From Aromatoleum diolicum (GTDB taxonomy: Bacteria > Pseudomonadota > Gammaproteobacteria > Burkholderiales > Rhodocyclaceae): DNA of 57,278 nucleotides. The position numbers were made by a program, and so were the translations under genes. Each line of letters begins with the position of its first letter. The first letter of the stretch is position 1. The notes beneath the pieces are model-generated. The model was given only the letters and a program-made list of their open reading frames with translations. It was not told the origin of the DNA and did not search any database. Positions 33,618-42,546 of this stretch are shown in pieces. The DNA lies in the NCBI RefSeq assembly GCF_012910955.1, contig NZ_WTVQ01000029.1, forward strand, positions 1 to 57,278. The letters run 5' to 3'.

Positions 33618-35510
33618 TCAGCCTGCGATTGCGTCCCGGATCTGTTCAAGCGTGCTCGGATCGTCGATCGTGGTCAGGTCGCCCGGATCGCGACCTTCGG
33701 CAAGGGCCTGGATGGAACGGCGCAGCATCTTGCCCGAACGGGTCTTGGGCAGGCCCGAGATGAAGTGTACGCGCGCCGGCCGGGCAATCGCCCCGAGCAG
33801 ATTGTCGACAGTCTTCATCACTTCCTTCTCCAGCCCGGCACGCTTCTCCGCGGAGTCGACACGCGAGGCATCCTTGACCACGGCGAAGGCCATCGGCATC
33901 TGTCCCTTGAGCTGATCGGCGACGCCAACCACGGCCACCTCGGCAATCGCCGAGTGCGCCTGGATGGCTTCCTCGATCTCGCGCGTCCCCAGACGATGAC
34001 CCGCAACGTTGATGACGTCGTCCATGCGCCCGAGGATGGTGTGGTAGCCATCTGCGTCCTTGATACCCCAGTCGGACGACGAGAAGATCACGGGGTCCTT
34101 GAACAGCGTGAAGTAGGTGCTGACGAAGCGGTCGTCCTGCCCCCACACGGTCGACAGGCAACCAGGCGGCAGCGGCGGCACGACACCGACGATTCCCTTC
34201 TCGTCCGCCCCGCACTCGGTCCCGTCTTCGCGGAAGATGCGCAGATCGTAGCCATAGGCCGGGAAGCTCGGCGAACCGTACTTGATCGGGGTCTTCTCGA
34301 TGCCACGGATGGCCGACAGCATCGGCCAGCCGGTCTCGGTCTGCCAGTAATTGTCGATGACGGGAATGCCCAACTCGTCCATGATCCACTTGTGCGTGGT
34401 CTCGTCGAGCGGCTCGCCGGCGAGGAACAGGTGTTTGAGCGAGGACAGGTCGTACTTCTTGAGGAAGGCCGGGTCCTGCTTTTTCAGCACGCGCACCGCG
34501 GTCGGCGCCGAGAACATCACGGTGACCTTGTACTTCTCGACAATCTGCCACCAGATGCCGGCATCCGGACGCAGCGGCGTGCCTTCGTACATGATCGTGG
34601 CCATGCCGGCGAGCAGCGGGCCGTAGATGATGTAGCTGTGACCGACGACCCAGCCGATGTCGGACGTCGAGAACATTGTTTCGCCGGCGTCGCCGGTGAA
34701 AATGTGCTTCATCGACGCGGCCAGCGCGACCGCGTAGCCGCCGGTGTCGCGCTGCACGCCCTTGGGCTTGCCAGTGGTGCCCGAGGTGTACAGGATGTAG
34801 CTCGGCTCGGACGATTCCAGCCACGTCACCGGCACCTTCGCGTCCATGTGTTTCGCGCGCAGTTCCGCATAATCGACGTCGCGGCCGGCGACCTTCGGGA
34901 AACCCTTGTCGAGGCCACGGTCGATGATCAGGACTTTCTTCGGCGGAAATTCTGCCAGCTTGCAGGATTCGTCCACCAGGTGCTTGTACGGCACCGGCTT
35001 GCCGTTACGCATACCAGCGTCGCTGCTCACCATCAGCACCGGTTTGGCGTCGTCGATGCGGGTCGCGAGCGAGCCCGCGGCGAAACCGCCGAACACCACC
35101 GAATGGATCGCACCGATGCGCGCGCAGGCGAGCATGGCAAATGCCGCTTCCGCAATCATCGGCATGTAGATCAGTACCCGGTCACCCTTGGTGACGCCGA
35201 GGTCTTGGTAAATCGCCGCCATACGCTCGACTTCGCGCTGCAGCTCGGCGAACGTATAGATCTTCTCTTCGTCGGTTTCAGTGGAAATATAGACGAGCGC
35301 GCGATCGTTCGGGCGCTGGGCTGCGTGGCGGTCCACCGCATTGAAGCAAAGGTTGGTTTCCCCCCCTTTGAACCACTTCACAAACGGCGGATTGGAAAAG
35401 TCGCAGATCTGCTCTGCGGGCTTGTTCCAGTCGATGAGCTGGCCCTGCTCGGCCCAGAATTCATCGCGCTTGTCGATGGAACGGCGGTGAAATTCCTTGT
35501 ACGTGGTCAT
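33618..35510 (-). CDS. prpE: Propionyl-CoA synthetase (acetyl-CoA synthetase family)
   Basis: The 630-aa AMP-forming acyl-CoA synthetase activates propionate (or acetate) to the CoA thioester. Motifs: WFKGGETNLCFNAVDRH near the N terminus, the AMP-binding loop YILYTSGTTGKPKGV, DNYWQTETGWPM, SSDWGIKDADGYHTILGRMDDVINVAGHRL and the catalytic-lysine end LPKTRSGKMLRR. The length (about 628) and the GGYAVALAASM segment are closer to PrpE than to Acs (about 650 aa). The nearby acrylyl-CoA reductase gene fits use of C3 acids. It has its own terminator. Confidence 0.85.
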   Translation of the reverse strand: MTTYKEFHRRSIDKRDEFWAEQGQLIDWNKPAEQICDFSNPPFVKWFKGGETNLCFNAVDRHAAQRPNDRALVYISTETDEEKIYTFAELQREVERMAAIYQDLGVTKGDRVLIYMPMIAEAAFAMLACARIGAIHSVVFGGFAAGSLATRIDDAKPVLMVSSDAGMRNGKPVPYKHLVDESCKLAEFPPKKVLIIDRGLDKGFPKVAGRDVDYAELRAKHMDAKVPVTWLESSEPSYILYTSGTTGKPKGVQRDTGGYAVALAASMKHIFTGDAGETMFSTSDIGWVVGHSYIIYGPLLAGMATIMYEGTPLRPDAGIWWQIVEKYKVTVMFSAPTAVRVLKKQDPAFLKKYDLSSLKHLFLAGEPLDETTHKWIMDELGIPVIDNYWQTETGWPMLSAIRGIEKTPIKYGSPSFPAYGYDLRIFREDGTECGADEKGIVGVVPPLPPGCLSTVWGQDDRFVSTYFTLFKDPVIFSSSDWGIKDADGYHTILGRMDDVINVAGHRLGTREIEEAIQAHSAIAEVAVVGVADQLKGQMPMAFAVVKDASRVDSAEKRAGLEKEVMKTVDNLLGAIARPARVHFISGLPKTRSGKMLRRSIQALAEGRDPGDLTTIDDPSTLEQIRDAIAG

Positions 35511-35646
35511 AAGCTTCCTCTCCCTTCAATGATCCCTGCACTTACTGACATGCCATCAGGCGCTTGACGGGCACCGTCACCAACCGGTTGTCCGTAGCGC
35601 CACCTTTTTTTACTGCTTTGTTTTTGTTGTATTGCGATGCTGCCAC

Positions 35647-36828
35647 TCAGGCCTTCTGTGTGCCCTGTGTGCCAGCCTCTGGGCCGGCATTGTAGTTATT
35701 CAAGCGTTCAAGCGGAATCCCGCAGGCGAGTCGGGATTCCATCAGTTGCAGCAACGGCATCAGCGTTGCTATCACCAGGGGCAACTGCGTGACAAGCTCG
35801 GCGGTCTCACCCGCCTTGATCTGGGAAAGTGCTTGATCGATGCTGATCACCTGTTTCAACAGGCGGTCGACGATCTCCTGGCTAACCTCACCCTGATCGC
35901 CGACCACCCGGTTACCACCTGCCTGCTTGCCCGCATCCACCCGTTTGACTGCAACACCGATCAACTCGCTGACGCTTTGTACGCCGTCCACTGCCGAACT
36001 GGCGACACCGACCGTGACGCTAATGCGGATACGGTCCTCGCGATAGGTCATGACCAGCTTTTCCATCGCCTTCTGCATGCGCAAGGCGAAGGCGCAACAG
36101 CCCGGGAGATCCGTGCTCGGCGACAGCACGACGAACCGTTCGGGAGCGAGTTGGGTGACCGTATCCTCCTTGCGCACCCGGGTCGAGAGAATGCCCGACA
36201 ACTTGCGGGTCACCAATTGAGCCACATGCGCGCCGTACGAGGCGGTCAGCTGGTCGTAGCGATCGATCTCGACAACCAGCGCACTGAGGTCGGCCTGATG
36301 GCGCCGCGCGAGGGCAAGCTCCTGCTCGCCGCGCCACTTCATGTAGGACTCGGTGGCAAGACCCGACACGGGATCGACAGGGCTCTGATTGGCGAGTGCC
36401 GCGCGGCTTTCTTCCAGTTCCCGACGCGCCTCCGCGAGTCTGGTGAGCGAGTCGAGGCGTGCCAGAAGTTCCGCGGCACCGATCCCCTTGGTGATGAAAT
36501 CGTTGGCGCCGAGCTGTCGCGCTCGCTCACGGGCACTATCGTCCTCGTCGCCGGAAATGACGATCACCGGCAATTCGTGCACTCGCGACAACTTGGAACT
36601 GCGTATCCGCTGCAATAGACCGTAACCGTCGAGTTGCGGCATGCCGATGTCGGTGAGCACCAGCTGGATCGTCGGGTCGACCAACAAGGCCTGCCAGCCC
36701 GCCTCGCCATCGACCTCCTCGCGGAATTCGAAGCGGCCGCGAATCAGCTTCACGATCGAGGCCCGCACCATGCGCGAGTCGTCGACGATCAGCACCTTGG
36801 GCAACGGCTGATGTTCTTGCTCGCTCAT
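35647..36828 (-). CDS. Response regulator with degenerate GGDEF domain
   Basis: The 393-aa protein has a receiver domain (VLIVDDSRMVR, phosphoacceptor D60 in LTDIGMP, K114 in FITKGIG), a coiled-coil-like linker and a GGDEF-type domain (about 150-300) with VVEIDRYDQLTASYG. The active-site GGDEF is replaced by APERF (228-232), so c-di-GMP synthesis is not expected. About 90 C-terminal residues follow with a helical leucine-rich stretch. The start ATG at 36828 (MSEQEHQPLP) is preferred over 36861. It stands between prpE and acuI with no partner kinase beside it. Confidence 0.85.
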   Translation of the reverse strand: MSEQEHQPLPKVLIVDDSRMVRASIVKLIRGRFEFREEVDGEAGWQALLVDPTIQLVLTDIGMPQLDGYGLLQRIRSSKLSRVHELPVIVISGDEDDSARERARQLGANDFITKGIGAAELLARLDSLTRLAEARRELEESRAALANQSPVDPVSGLATESYMKWRGEQELALARRHQADLSALVVEIDRYDQLTASYGAHVAQLVTRKLSGILSTRVRKEDTVTQLAPERFVVLSPSTDLPGCCAFALRMQKAMEKLVMTYREDRIRISVTVGVASSAVDGVQSVSELIGVAVKRVDAGKQAGGNRVVGDQGEVSQEIVDRLLKQVISIDQALSQIKAGETAELVTQLPLVIATLMPLLQLMESRLACGIPLERLNNYNAGPEAGTQGTQKA

Positions 36829-36853
36829 TGAGGCAGGTCTCCCGGAACGGGTG

Positions 36854-37852
36854 TCAGGCACCGATATTCACTACGGTACGGCCCTTGATCTCACCCTTTA
36901 TGAAGGCGTCGAAGGCGTTCGGCAAATCGTCGAACGCGATCGTCCGAGTCACTGCAGCCAGATGACGCGGCTTCAGGTCTGCAGCCAATCGGTCCCATAC
37001 ACGCTGCCGCGTGGGGAAACCCATGTAGCCCGAATCGACACCCAGCAGGCTGACCCCGCGCAGGATGAACGGAAACACTGTGGTATTCAGGTTGAAGCTG
37101 GCTGCGTTGCCAATACTTGCGACCGTGCCTGCCTGTTTCATGGTCGCGAGCACCCAGTGCAGGATTTGCCCACCGACGTTATCGACTGCACCGGCCCACT
37201 GCGCAGCCTCGAGCGGGCGCACCTTGTCGAAATCGATGCCGTTGCGCAGCCGCACCTCCGTGGCGCCAAGCATCTTCAGGTAATCGGTTTCTGATTCCTT
37301 GCCGGTCAGCGCGACCACGTGGTAACCGAGTCGCGCCAGCATGTCGATGGCCAAGCCGCCGACGCCGCCCGTGGCGCCAGTGACAACGACCGGTCCATTC
37401 GCGGGAGCAAGGCCGTTGTCTTCCATGCGAACGATCGCCAGCGCCGCGGTGAACCCGGCAGTCCCCAGCGCCATCGATTCAAAAAGATCAAGTCCGTCCG
37501 GCAACGGAATCACCCACCCCCCCGGAACGCGAGCGTATTCGGCATAGCCACCATGGTGTGCCACGCCGATATCGAAGCTGGTGGCAATGACCTTGTCACC
37601 CGGCCGGAATCGCACATCCGCGCTTTCGACCACCTCACCCGACAAGTCGATACCACCTGCGCAAGGAAAGCGCCGGATGATCTTGCCGGCACCGGTCGCC
37701 GCGAGCGCATCCTTGTAATTGATGCTGGAATACCGGACGCGGATCAGTACCTCGCCTGCGTCGAGCCCGTCCCTATCGAGTGTCGCCATGCCGCTGACGA
37801 CTTTCTTGTTCTCGTCCTGATCGATCAGGAACGCTTTGAACGGTGCATTCAC
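36854..37852 (-). CDS. acuI: Acrylyl-CoA reductase (NADPH), YhdH/AcuI type
   Basis: The 332-aa medium-chain dehydrogenase/reductase lacks zinc ligands and shows the family blocks SSINYKDALAATGAGKI, FPCAGGIDLSGEVVES, VVVTGATGGVGGLAIDMLARLG and ALTGKESETDYLKMLGA. AcuI reduces toxic acryloyl-CoA to propionyl-CoA in 3-hydroxypropionate and DMSP metabolism. The start is the GTG at 37852 (VNAPFKAFLIDQDENKK), which gives the family's usual length; an in-frame ATG at 37957 adds 35 unlikely residues. AGGAG lies 10 bases upstream. Confidence 0.87.
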   Translation of the reverse strand: MNAPFKAFLIDQDENKKVVSGMATLDRDGLDAGEVLIRVRYSSINYKDALAATGAGKIIRRFPCAGGIDLSGEVVESADVRFRPGDKVIATSFDIGVAHHGGYAEYARVPGGWVIPLPDGLDLFESMALGTAGFTAALAIVRMEDNGLAPANGPVVVTGATGGVGGLAIDMLARLGYHVVALTGKESETDYLKMLGATEVRLRNGIDFDKVRPLEAAQWAGAVDNVGGQILHWVLATMKQAGTVASIGNAASFNLNTTVFPFILRGVSLLGVDSGYMGFPTRQRVWDRLAADLKPRHLAAVTRTIAFDDLPNAFDAFIKGEIKGRTVVNIGA

Positions 37853-38021
37853 TTGCGGCCTACTCCTCTCCGGTTGCGGTGCGGTGCGGTGCACGAACGT
37901 GGTGTTTTTGGGGCCGATTATAGCGAATACCGGCGACCTTCCTTTCAACTCTCCCAATTACCCCTTCATTTCGCAGGATCCGAGGCCGATAATCCCGTCA
38001 TCAGCCTCCGGCACGACTTTC

Positions 38022-38879
38022 ATGGCCCTCATCGACGCCCCGCTCAATTCGGTCGACGCCTACGTCGATTTCATGTCTGCACAAAATGTGCCGGTACTGC
38101 GCCGCACGCTGCGGGAGTTCGAAGTCCTCGCCGTGGGGCAGGATTCCGTCAGCGGCAAGCAGATCGCCGCCGTCGTGCTGGCCGATCCGCTGATGACGAT
38201 GAAGCTGTTGACCACGCTGCAGGCCAACCGCCCCGCCAAGCAGAATCACGACATCACGACCATCGACCGCGCGATCATGATGATGGGCATCACACCCTTC
38301 TTCAACAAGTTCTCGGCGATGCCAACCGTCGAGGACACCCTGGCCGAGCACCCCAACGCGCTGATCGGTGTGCTCAAGGTCATTGGCCGCGCGCGCCGCG
38401 CCGCCCACTATGCGCGCGACTGGGCGATCCTGCGGCATGATCTGGATGTCGACGAGGTCACGGTCGCGGCGCTTCTGCTCGAAGCGGTCGAGATCATGTG
38501 CTGGACCTTCGCACCGACCCTCACCTTGCGCGTGTACGAAATGCAGCGCGCCAACCACTGGCTGCGCAGCACCGAGGCGCAACGCAAAGTGTTCGGCGTC
38601 AGCGAGCAGGAAATCCAGGTCGCCTTGGTGCGGGCGTGGAAGCTGCCGGAGTTGCTGATCACGCTAATGGACGACGCACACGCCGACAATCCGCGCGTGC
38701 GCAACGTCCAGCTCGCCGCGGACTTTGCACGCCACCTCGCGTCCGGCTGGGACAACGACGCACTCCCTGACGACATCGCCGAGATCGGAAAACTGGTGCA
38801 TCTGGGACGTGAGCCGCTTCTGGCGCGCCTGGGAACCCCTGCAGAAGAGCTTTACCGTTTCTTCCCACCCGCAACCTGA
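38022..38879 (+). CDS. HDOD-like signalling protein without the HD motif
   Basis: The 285-aa protein aligns over its length with HDOD proteins (VLADPLMTMKLLTTLQ, TTIDRAIMMMGITPFFNKF, VAALLLEAVEIMCW) but the place of the usual HDxG reads EAVE. It should be non-catalytic. The frame is open upstream to 37836, but that part overlaps the acuI start, so the ATG at 38022 (MALIDAPLNSV) is chosen. A 285-aa signalling adaptor is likely; partner unknown. Confidence 0.78.
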   Translation: MALIDAPLNSVDAYVDFMSAQNVPVLRRTLREFEVLAVGQDSVSGKQIAAVVLADPLMTMKLLTTLQANRPAKQNHDITTIDRAIMMMGITPFFNKFSAMPTVEDTLAEHPNALIGVLKVIGRARRAAHYARDWAILRHDLDVDEVTVAALLLEAVEIMCWTFAPTLTLRVYEMQRANHWLRSTEAQRKVFGVSEQEIQVALVRAWKLPELLITLMDDAHADNPRVRNVQLAADFARHLASGWDNDALPDDIAEIGKLVHLGREPLLARLGTPAEELYRFFPPAT

Positions 38880-38946
38880 AACGGAACCGGGCCACGTATG
38901 TGCGGGGCCCAAACGGGACGAGCGCGCGCGCCCGCGCTGGGACCGG

Positions 38947-38974
38947 TTTGCAGAGACGGGATTGCGTATATGAT
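38947..38974 (+). promoter_or_regulatory. Sigma-70-like promoter of lemA
   Basis: TTTGCA, 16 bases, TATGAT, about 28 bases upstream of the lemA ATG. The -10 box is a 5/6 match. Confidence 0.45.
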
Positions 38975-39001
38975 GCGGCGAAAATAACGGGAGGACACAC
39001 A

Positions 39002-39577
39002 ATGAGCATTTCTGCAGCTATTGCGTTCGGCATTCTTGTCGTTTCGCTGCTCTATGCGGTTGTCGCGTACAACGGGCTGGTGCAACTCAAGCACAACATT
39101 GCCAAGGCTTGGGCCAATATCGACGTGCTGCTCAAGCAGCGCCACGACGAGTTGCCCAAGCTGGTCGAAGTCTGCAAACAGTACAAACAGTTCGAACAGG
39201 CAACACTGCAACGGGTGACGGAAGCCCGCGCGCGCGTCGCCAGCGCCCGCGAACAGCAGGACGTCACCGCACTCGGCAAGGCCGAAGGCATGCTGCGCAT
39301 GGGCCTGGGGCAGATTTTCGCGGTTGCAGAGGCTTATCCCGAACTCAAGACGAACGAGCATTTCATGCAACTGCAGACCCGCATCACGGCGCTGGAAAAC
39401 AGCATCGCGGACCGACGCGAGTGGTACAACGAATCGGTCAATCTCCACAACGTGCGCATCGAGCAATTTCCTGATCTGTTCATTGCCCGGGTATTCCAGT
39501 TCGCAGCAAAGCCTCTGCTCGAATTCGCCAGCGCGGAGAAGACTGATATCGACCTGAAGGCGTTGTTCAGCGTCTGA
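39002..39577 (+). CDS. lemA: LemA family protein
   Basis: The 191-aa protein has one N-terminal membrane helix (AIAFGILVVSLLYAVVA) with a short outside end, then the LemA domain with AWANIDVLLKQRHDELPKLV, YPELKTNEHFMQLQ and RREWYNESVNLHNVRIEQFP. LemA proteins are membrane-bound coiled-coil proteins of uncertain function. GGGAGG lies upstream of the ATG. It is followed 22 bases later by the GIDE-domain gene, a frequent pairing. Confidence 0.92.
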   Translation: MSISAAIAFGILVVSLLYAVVAYNGLVQLKHNIAKAWANIDVLLKQRHDELPKLVEVCKQYKQFEQATLQRVTEARARVASAREQQDVTALGKAEGMLRMGLGQIFAVAEAYPELKTNEHFMQLQTRITALENSIADRREWYNESVNLHNVRIEQFPDLFIARVFQFAAKPLLEFASAEKTDIDLKALFSV

Positions 39578-39599
39578 TCCCGGTAGCGCCCCCCGCAGC

Positions 39600-40508
39600 A
39601 TGCTGACCCGCCTGCGCCGCGACACCGCGAACGTTACGCTGCCGACACTGCAGTTAGTCACGGTCGCAGCGATCGTTAAGACCCATCCTGGCTGGGGCTG
39701 GGTGGTCGGCTTCGGATTTCTGATGACAACGGGCCTGTATGGTTGGCTGCGCTCCATCAAGGCCGGCCGCCTCATCACCGACACCCCGACCTCACGCGTT
39801 GCGTCCGCCGCACAGGGTTATGTCGAACTGCGCGGACGCGGGCGCCCGCTCGACGGCACACCACTGCTGTCGCCCGTCAACGGCTTGCCGGTGCTGTGGT
39901 ACCGGGTACGCACCGAACGCAAACAAAGCGACGGCAAATGGCGCCACGTCGCCACCGACGAGAGCGATGCCTCCTTCCTGCTCGACGATGGCAGCGGTGT
40001 GTGTGCCGTTGATCCGGAAGGGGCCGACATGATGGTGAGCCGGCGTGAAGTGTTCCGTCAGGGCGAGCTACGCCACACTCAGTGGTGCCTGATTGCGCAG
40101 GACCGGGTGTACGTCATCGGCGATTTTGCGACGCTCGGCAGCATTTCGCCGGAGCTCGACACCGCCCGCCAGATCCGCGAACTGCTCGATTACTGGAAGT
40201 CCGACCGTAAGGATTTGCTGGCGCGCTTCGATCTGGACGGCGATGGGGAAATCGATCTGCGCGAGTGGGAGCTTGCCCGTAGTCAGGCACGGCGCGAAGT
40301 GATGAAGTTGCGCCACGAGGTACTCTCGGCGCCGGAAGCGCATGTTGTGCGCAAACCGGGGGCGAATCGTCTTTACCTCATCTCGGATCTCGATCCGGAC
40401 GGCCTGGCGAACCGTTACCGCCTGTGGTCGGCCTTCCATCTTGCGGTGTTTCTTGGCGCAATCGCCGCTGCCGCGTGGTTTCACGGCATCGGCGGTCTCT
40501 TGCGCTGA
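39600..40508 (+). CDS. GIDE-domain membrane protein with EF-hand
   Basis: The 302-aa protein has membrane segments at about 33-50 and 279-297 and, between them, a GIDE-like domain (GYVELRGRGRPLDGTPLLSPVNGLPVLWYRVR) known from mitochondrial MULAN/GIDE E3 ligases and bacterial relatives. No RING finger is present, so a ligase activity is not supported. Residues 211-222 form a perfect EF-hand loop, DLDGDGEIDLRE, with D211, D213, D215 and E222, suggesting calcium binding. It follows lemA in an operon. Function not known. Confidence 0.83.
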   Translation: MLTRLRRDTANVTLPTLQLVTVAAIVKTHPGWGWVVGFGFLMTTGLYGWLRSIKAGRLITDTPTSRVASAAQGYVELRGRGRPLDGTPLLSPVNGLPVLWYRVRTERKQSDGKWRHVATDESDASFLLDDGSGVCAVDPEGADMMVSRREVFRQGELRHTQWCLIAQDRVYVIGDFATLGSISPELDTARQIRELLDYWKSDRKDLLARFDLDGDGEIDLREWELARSQARREVMKLRHEVLSAPEAHVVRKPGANRLYLISDLDPDGLANRYRLWSAFHLAVFLGAIAAAAWFHGIGGLLR

Positions 40509-40516
40509 AGGCGGAG

Positions 40517-42433
40517 TCAGCCCGCACGGCCTTCCAGGATTTCCCAGCGCTCCATCGCCGCTTCAACCTCCGATTCCAGTGCGTCGAGACGCGCCTTGAT
40601 CCGGGTGATCTCCTGCGGGGCCTGCTGGTAGAGCACCGGGTCGCCCATGCGTGCCTGCAAGGCAGATTGCTCGGCCTCCAGCGCAGCGATGCGATCGGGC
40701 AAGGCGTCGAGTTCGCGCTTCTCATTGAACGACAGCTTGCCGGGACGTGGGGCCGGTGCAGACTTGACAGTGGTCGGCGAGGCCTGTCTTGCCTGCGTCG
40801 CAACCGAACGCGCCTGCTCCGCGTCACGTTCGGCTGCGGCCTGCGTGACCCGCTGCCAGTCGGCGTAACCTCCCGCGTACTCGCCCCAGCGACCATCGCC
40901 TTCGGCGGCGATGACCTGCGTGACGACGTTATCGAGGAACGCACGATCGTGGCTGACGAGAAACAGGGTGCCGTCGTAGCTCGCGAGAAGTTCTTCGAGC
41001 AGATCCAGGGTTTCGATGTCGAGATCATTGGTGGGCTCATCGAGCACCATCACGTTCGCCGGACGCGCGAACAGGCGTGCCAACAGCAAGCGGTTGCGTT
41101 CTCCACCGGACAGCGACTTGACTGGCGAACGCGCCCGCTGCGGCGCAAACAGGAAGTCGCCGAGATAACCGATGACATGCTTGCGCTCGCCGCCGATCTC
41201 GACAAAATCGGAGCCCGGGCTGATGACTTCGGTCAGCGGCAGTTCAGGGTCGAGTTGTGCTCGCAACTGGTCGAAGTACGCGACGGATTGACGCGTGCCG
41301 CGACGCACAGTCCCGGCATCTGCCTCAAGTTCGCCGAGAATCAGTTTGAGCAGGGTGGTCTTGCCGGCGCCATTCGGTCCAATGAGACCGACCCGGTCGC
41401 CGCGCATGATGCGCGTCGAAAAATCGCGCACCACGACCCGATCGCCAAAACGCTTGGTGACATTGGTTAGCTCGGCGACCATCTGACCGCTCTGCTCCCC
41501 CTTGTCGACGGCCAGCTTCACACTGCCGAGCCGATCACGTCGTGCCGCACGGTCCCGACGCAACGCCTCCAGGCGACGCACGCGGCCCTCGTTGCGCGTC
41601 CGACGGGCCTCGACACCCTTGCGAATCCACACTTCCTCCTGCGCGAGCACCTTGTCGAAGCGTGCGCTCGCCTTCGCCTCGGCATCCAACTCTTCGGCCT
41701 TGCGCCGCAGGTAGTCACTGAATCGTCCAGGGTAGCTGCCGAGCTTGCCACGGTCGAGCTCAATGATACGGGTGGCGATATTGTCAAGAAAGACACGATC
41801 ATGGGTAATCACGACCACTGCGCCGCGAAAGTCGCGGATCAGCGATTCCAGCCACAGGATGCCGTCGATGTCGAGATGGTTGGTCGGCTCGTCGAGCAGC
41901 AGGAGGTCCGGCTCGGCAACTAGCGCACGCGCCAGCGCGACGCGCTTGACCCCGCCACCCGACAGGCTGGAAATCAAGGCGTCGCCGGGTAGCGCAAGGC
42001 GGACAATGACTTCATCCACGCGCTGATTGAGCCGCCAGGCATCCGCAGCGTCGACTTCATGTTGCATCGCAGCCAAATGTGCCAACGCGTCCGGAGTCGC
42101 CGACTCCGCAACTGCGTGCATCGCGTCGTGATACTGCACCAACAGACGGGCCGCATCGCCCAGGCCGTCGGCGATCGTCGCAAAGACATCGCGCTCACGC
42201 GGGAAGTCCGCCTCTTGCGGCACATAGGCCACTTTCAGTCCGGACTGGCGCCACACCGTACCGTCATCGAGCATTGCCTCGCCTGCGATAGCCTTGAGCA
42301 GGCTCGATTTGCCCGAGCCGTTGCGCCCGATCAGCGCAACCCGCTCACCTGCGTCGAGCTGGAACTCCGCATGGTCGAGGAGATCGACGTGCCCATAGGC
42401 AAGGCAGGCATTGTCGACGGAGAGCAGAGGCAT
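40517..42433 (-). CDS. uup: ABC-F family ATPase, Uup type
   Basis: The 638-aa soluble protein has two ABC domains: GRNGSGKSSLLK, SLSGGGVKRVALARALV and LLLDEPTNHLD in the first, GPNGAGKTTLLKLILG, SLSGGERNRLLLARL and MVLDEPTNDLDIETL in the second, with the interdomain linker around RKGVEARRTRNEGRVRRLEALR. It has no membrane domain. The C terminus (about 560-638) is a coiled coil, as in Uup, which binds DNA or ribosome-related substrates. It converges with the LemA-GIDE operon. Confidence 0.9.
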   Translation of the reverse strand: MPLLSVDNACLAYGHVDLLDHAEFQLDAGERVALIGRNGSGKSSLLKAIAGEAMLDDGTVWRQSGLKVAYVPQEADFPRERDVFATIADGLGDAARLLVQYHDAMHAVAESATPDALAHLAAMQHEVDAADAWRLNQRVDEVIVRLALPGDALISSLSGGGVKRVALARALVAEPDLLLLDEPTNHLDIDGILWLESLIRDFRGAVVVITHDRVFLDNIATRIIELDRGKLGSYPGRFSDYLRRKAEELDAEAKASARFDKVLAQEEVWIRKGVEARRTRNEGRVRRLEALRRDRAARRDRLGSVKLAVDKGEQSGQMVAELTNVTKRFGDRVVVRDFSTRIMRGDRVGLIGPNGAGKTTLLKLILGELEADAGTVRRGTRQSVAYFDQLRAQLDPELPLTEVISPGSDFVEIGGERKHVIGYLGDFLFAPQRARSPVKSLSGGERNRLLLARLFARPANVMVLDEPTNDLDIETLDLLEELLASYDGTLFLVSHDRAFLDNVVTQVIAAEGDGRWGEYAGGYADWQRVTQAAAERDAEQARSVATQARQASPTTVKSAPAPRPGKLSFNEKRELDALPDRIAALEAEQSALQARMGDPVLYQQAPQEITRIKARLDALESEVEAAMERWEILEGRAG

Positions 42434-42546
42434 GGTGAGTTACTCGTTGTAAAGGAAACGCATTTTACCGGCCTGCTAAGATGGCGGGCATGATCACGAA
42501 TTGCGCATCGCAACATTGGTCAAAATCTTCCCCATCGCGAGACCAC

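Noticed and set aside
33765-35567. 600-aa open frame on the plus strand
   Set aside because: It is antisense to prpE; its composition is that of a reverse-strand shadow, with no domain.
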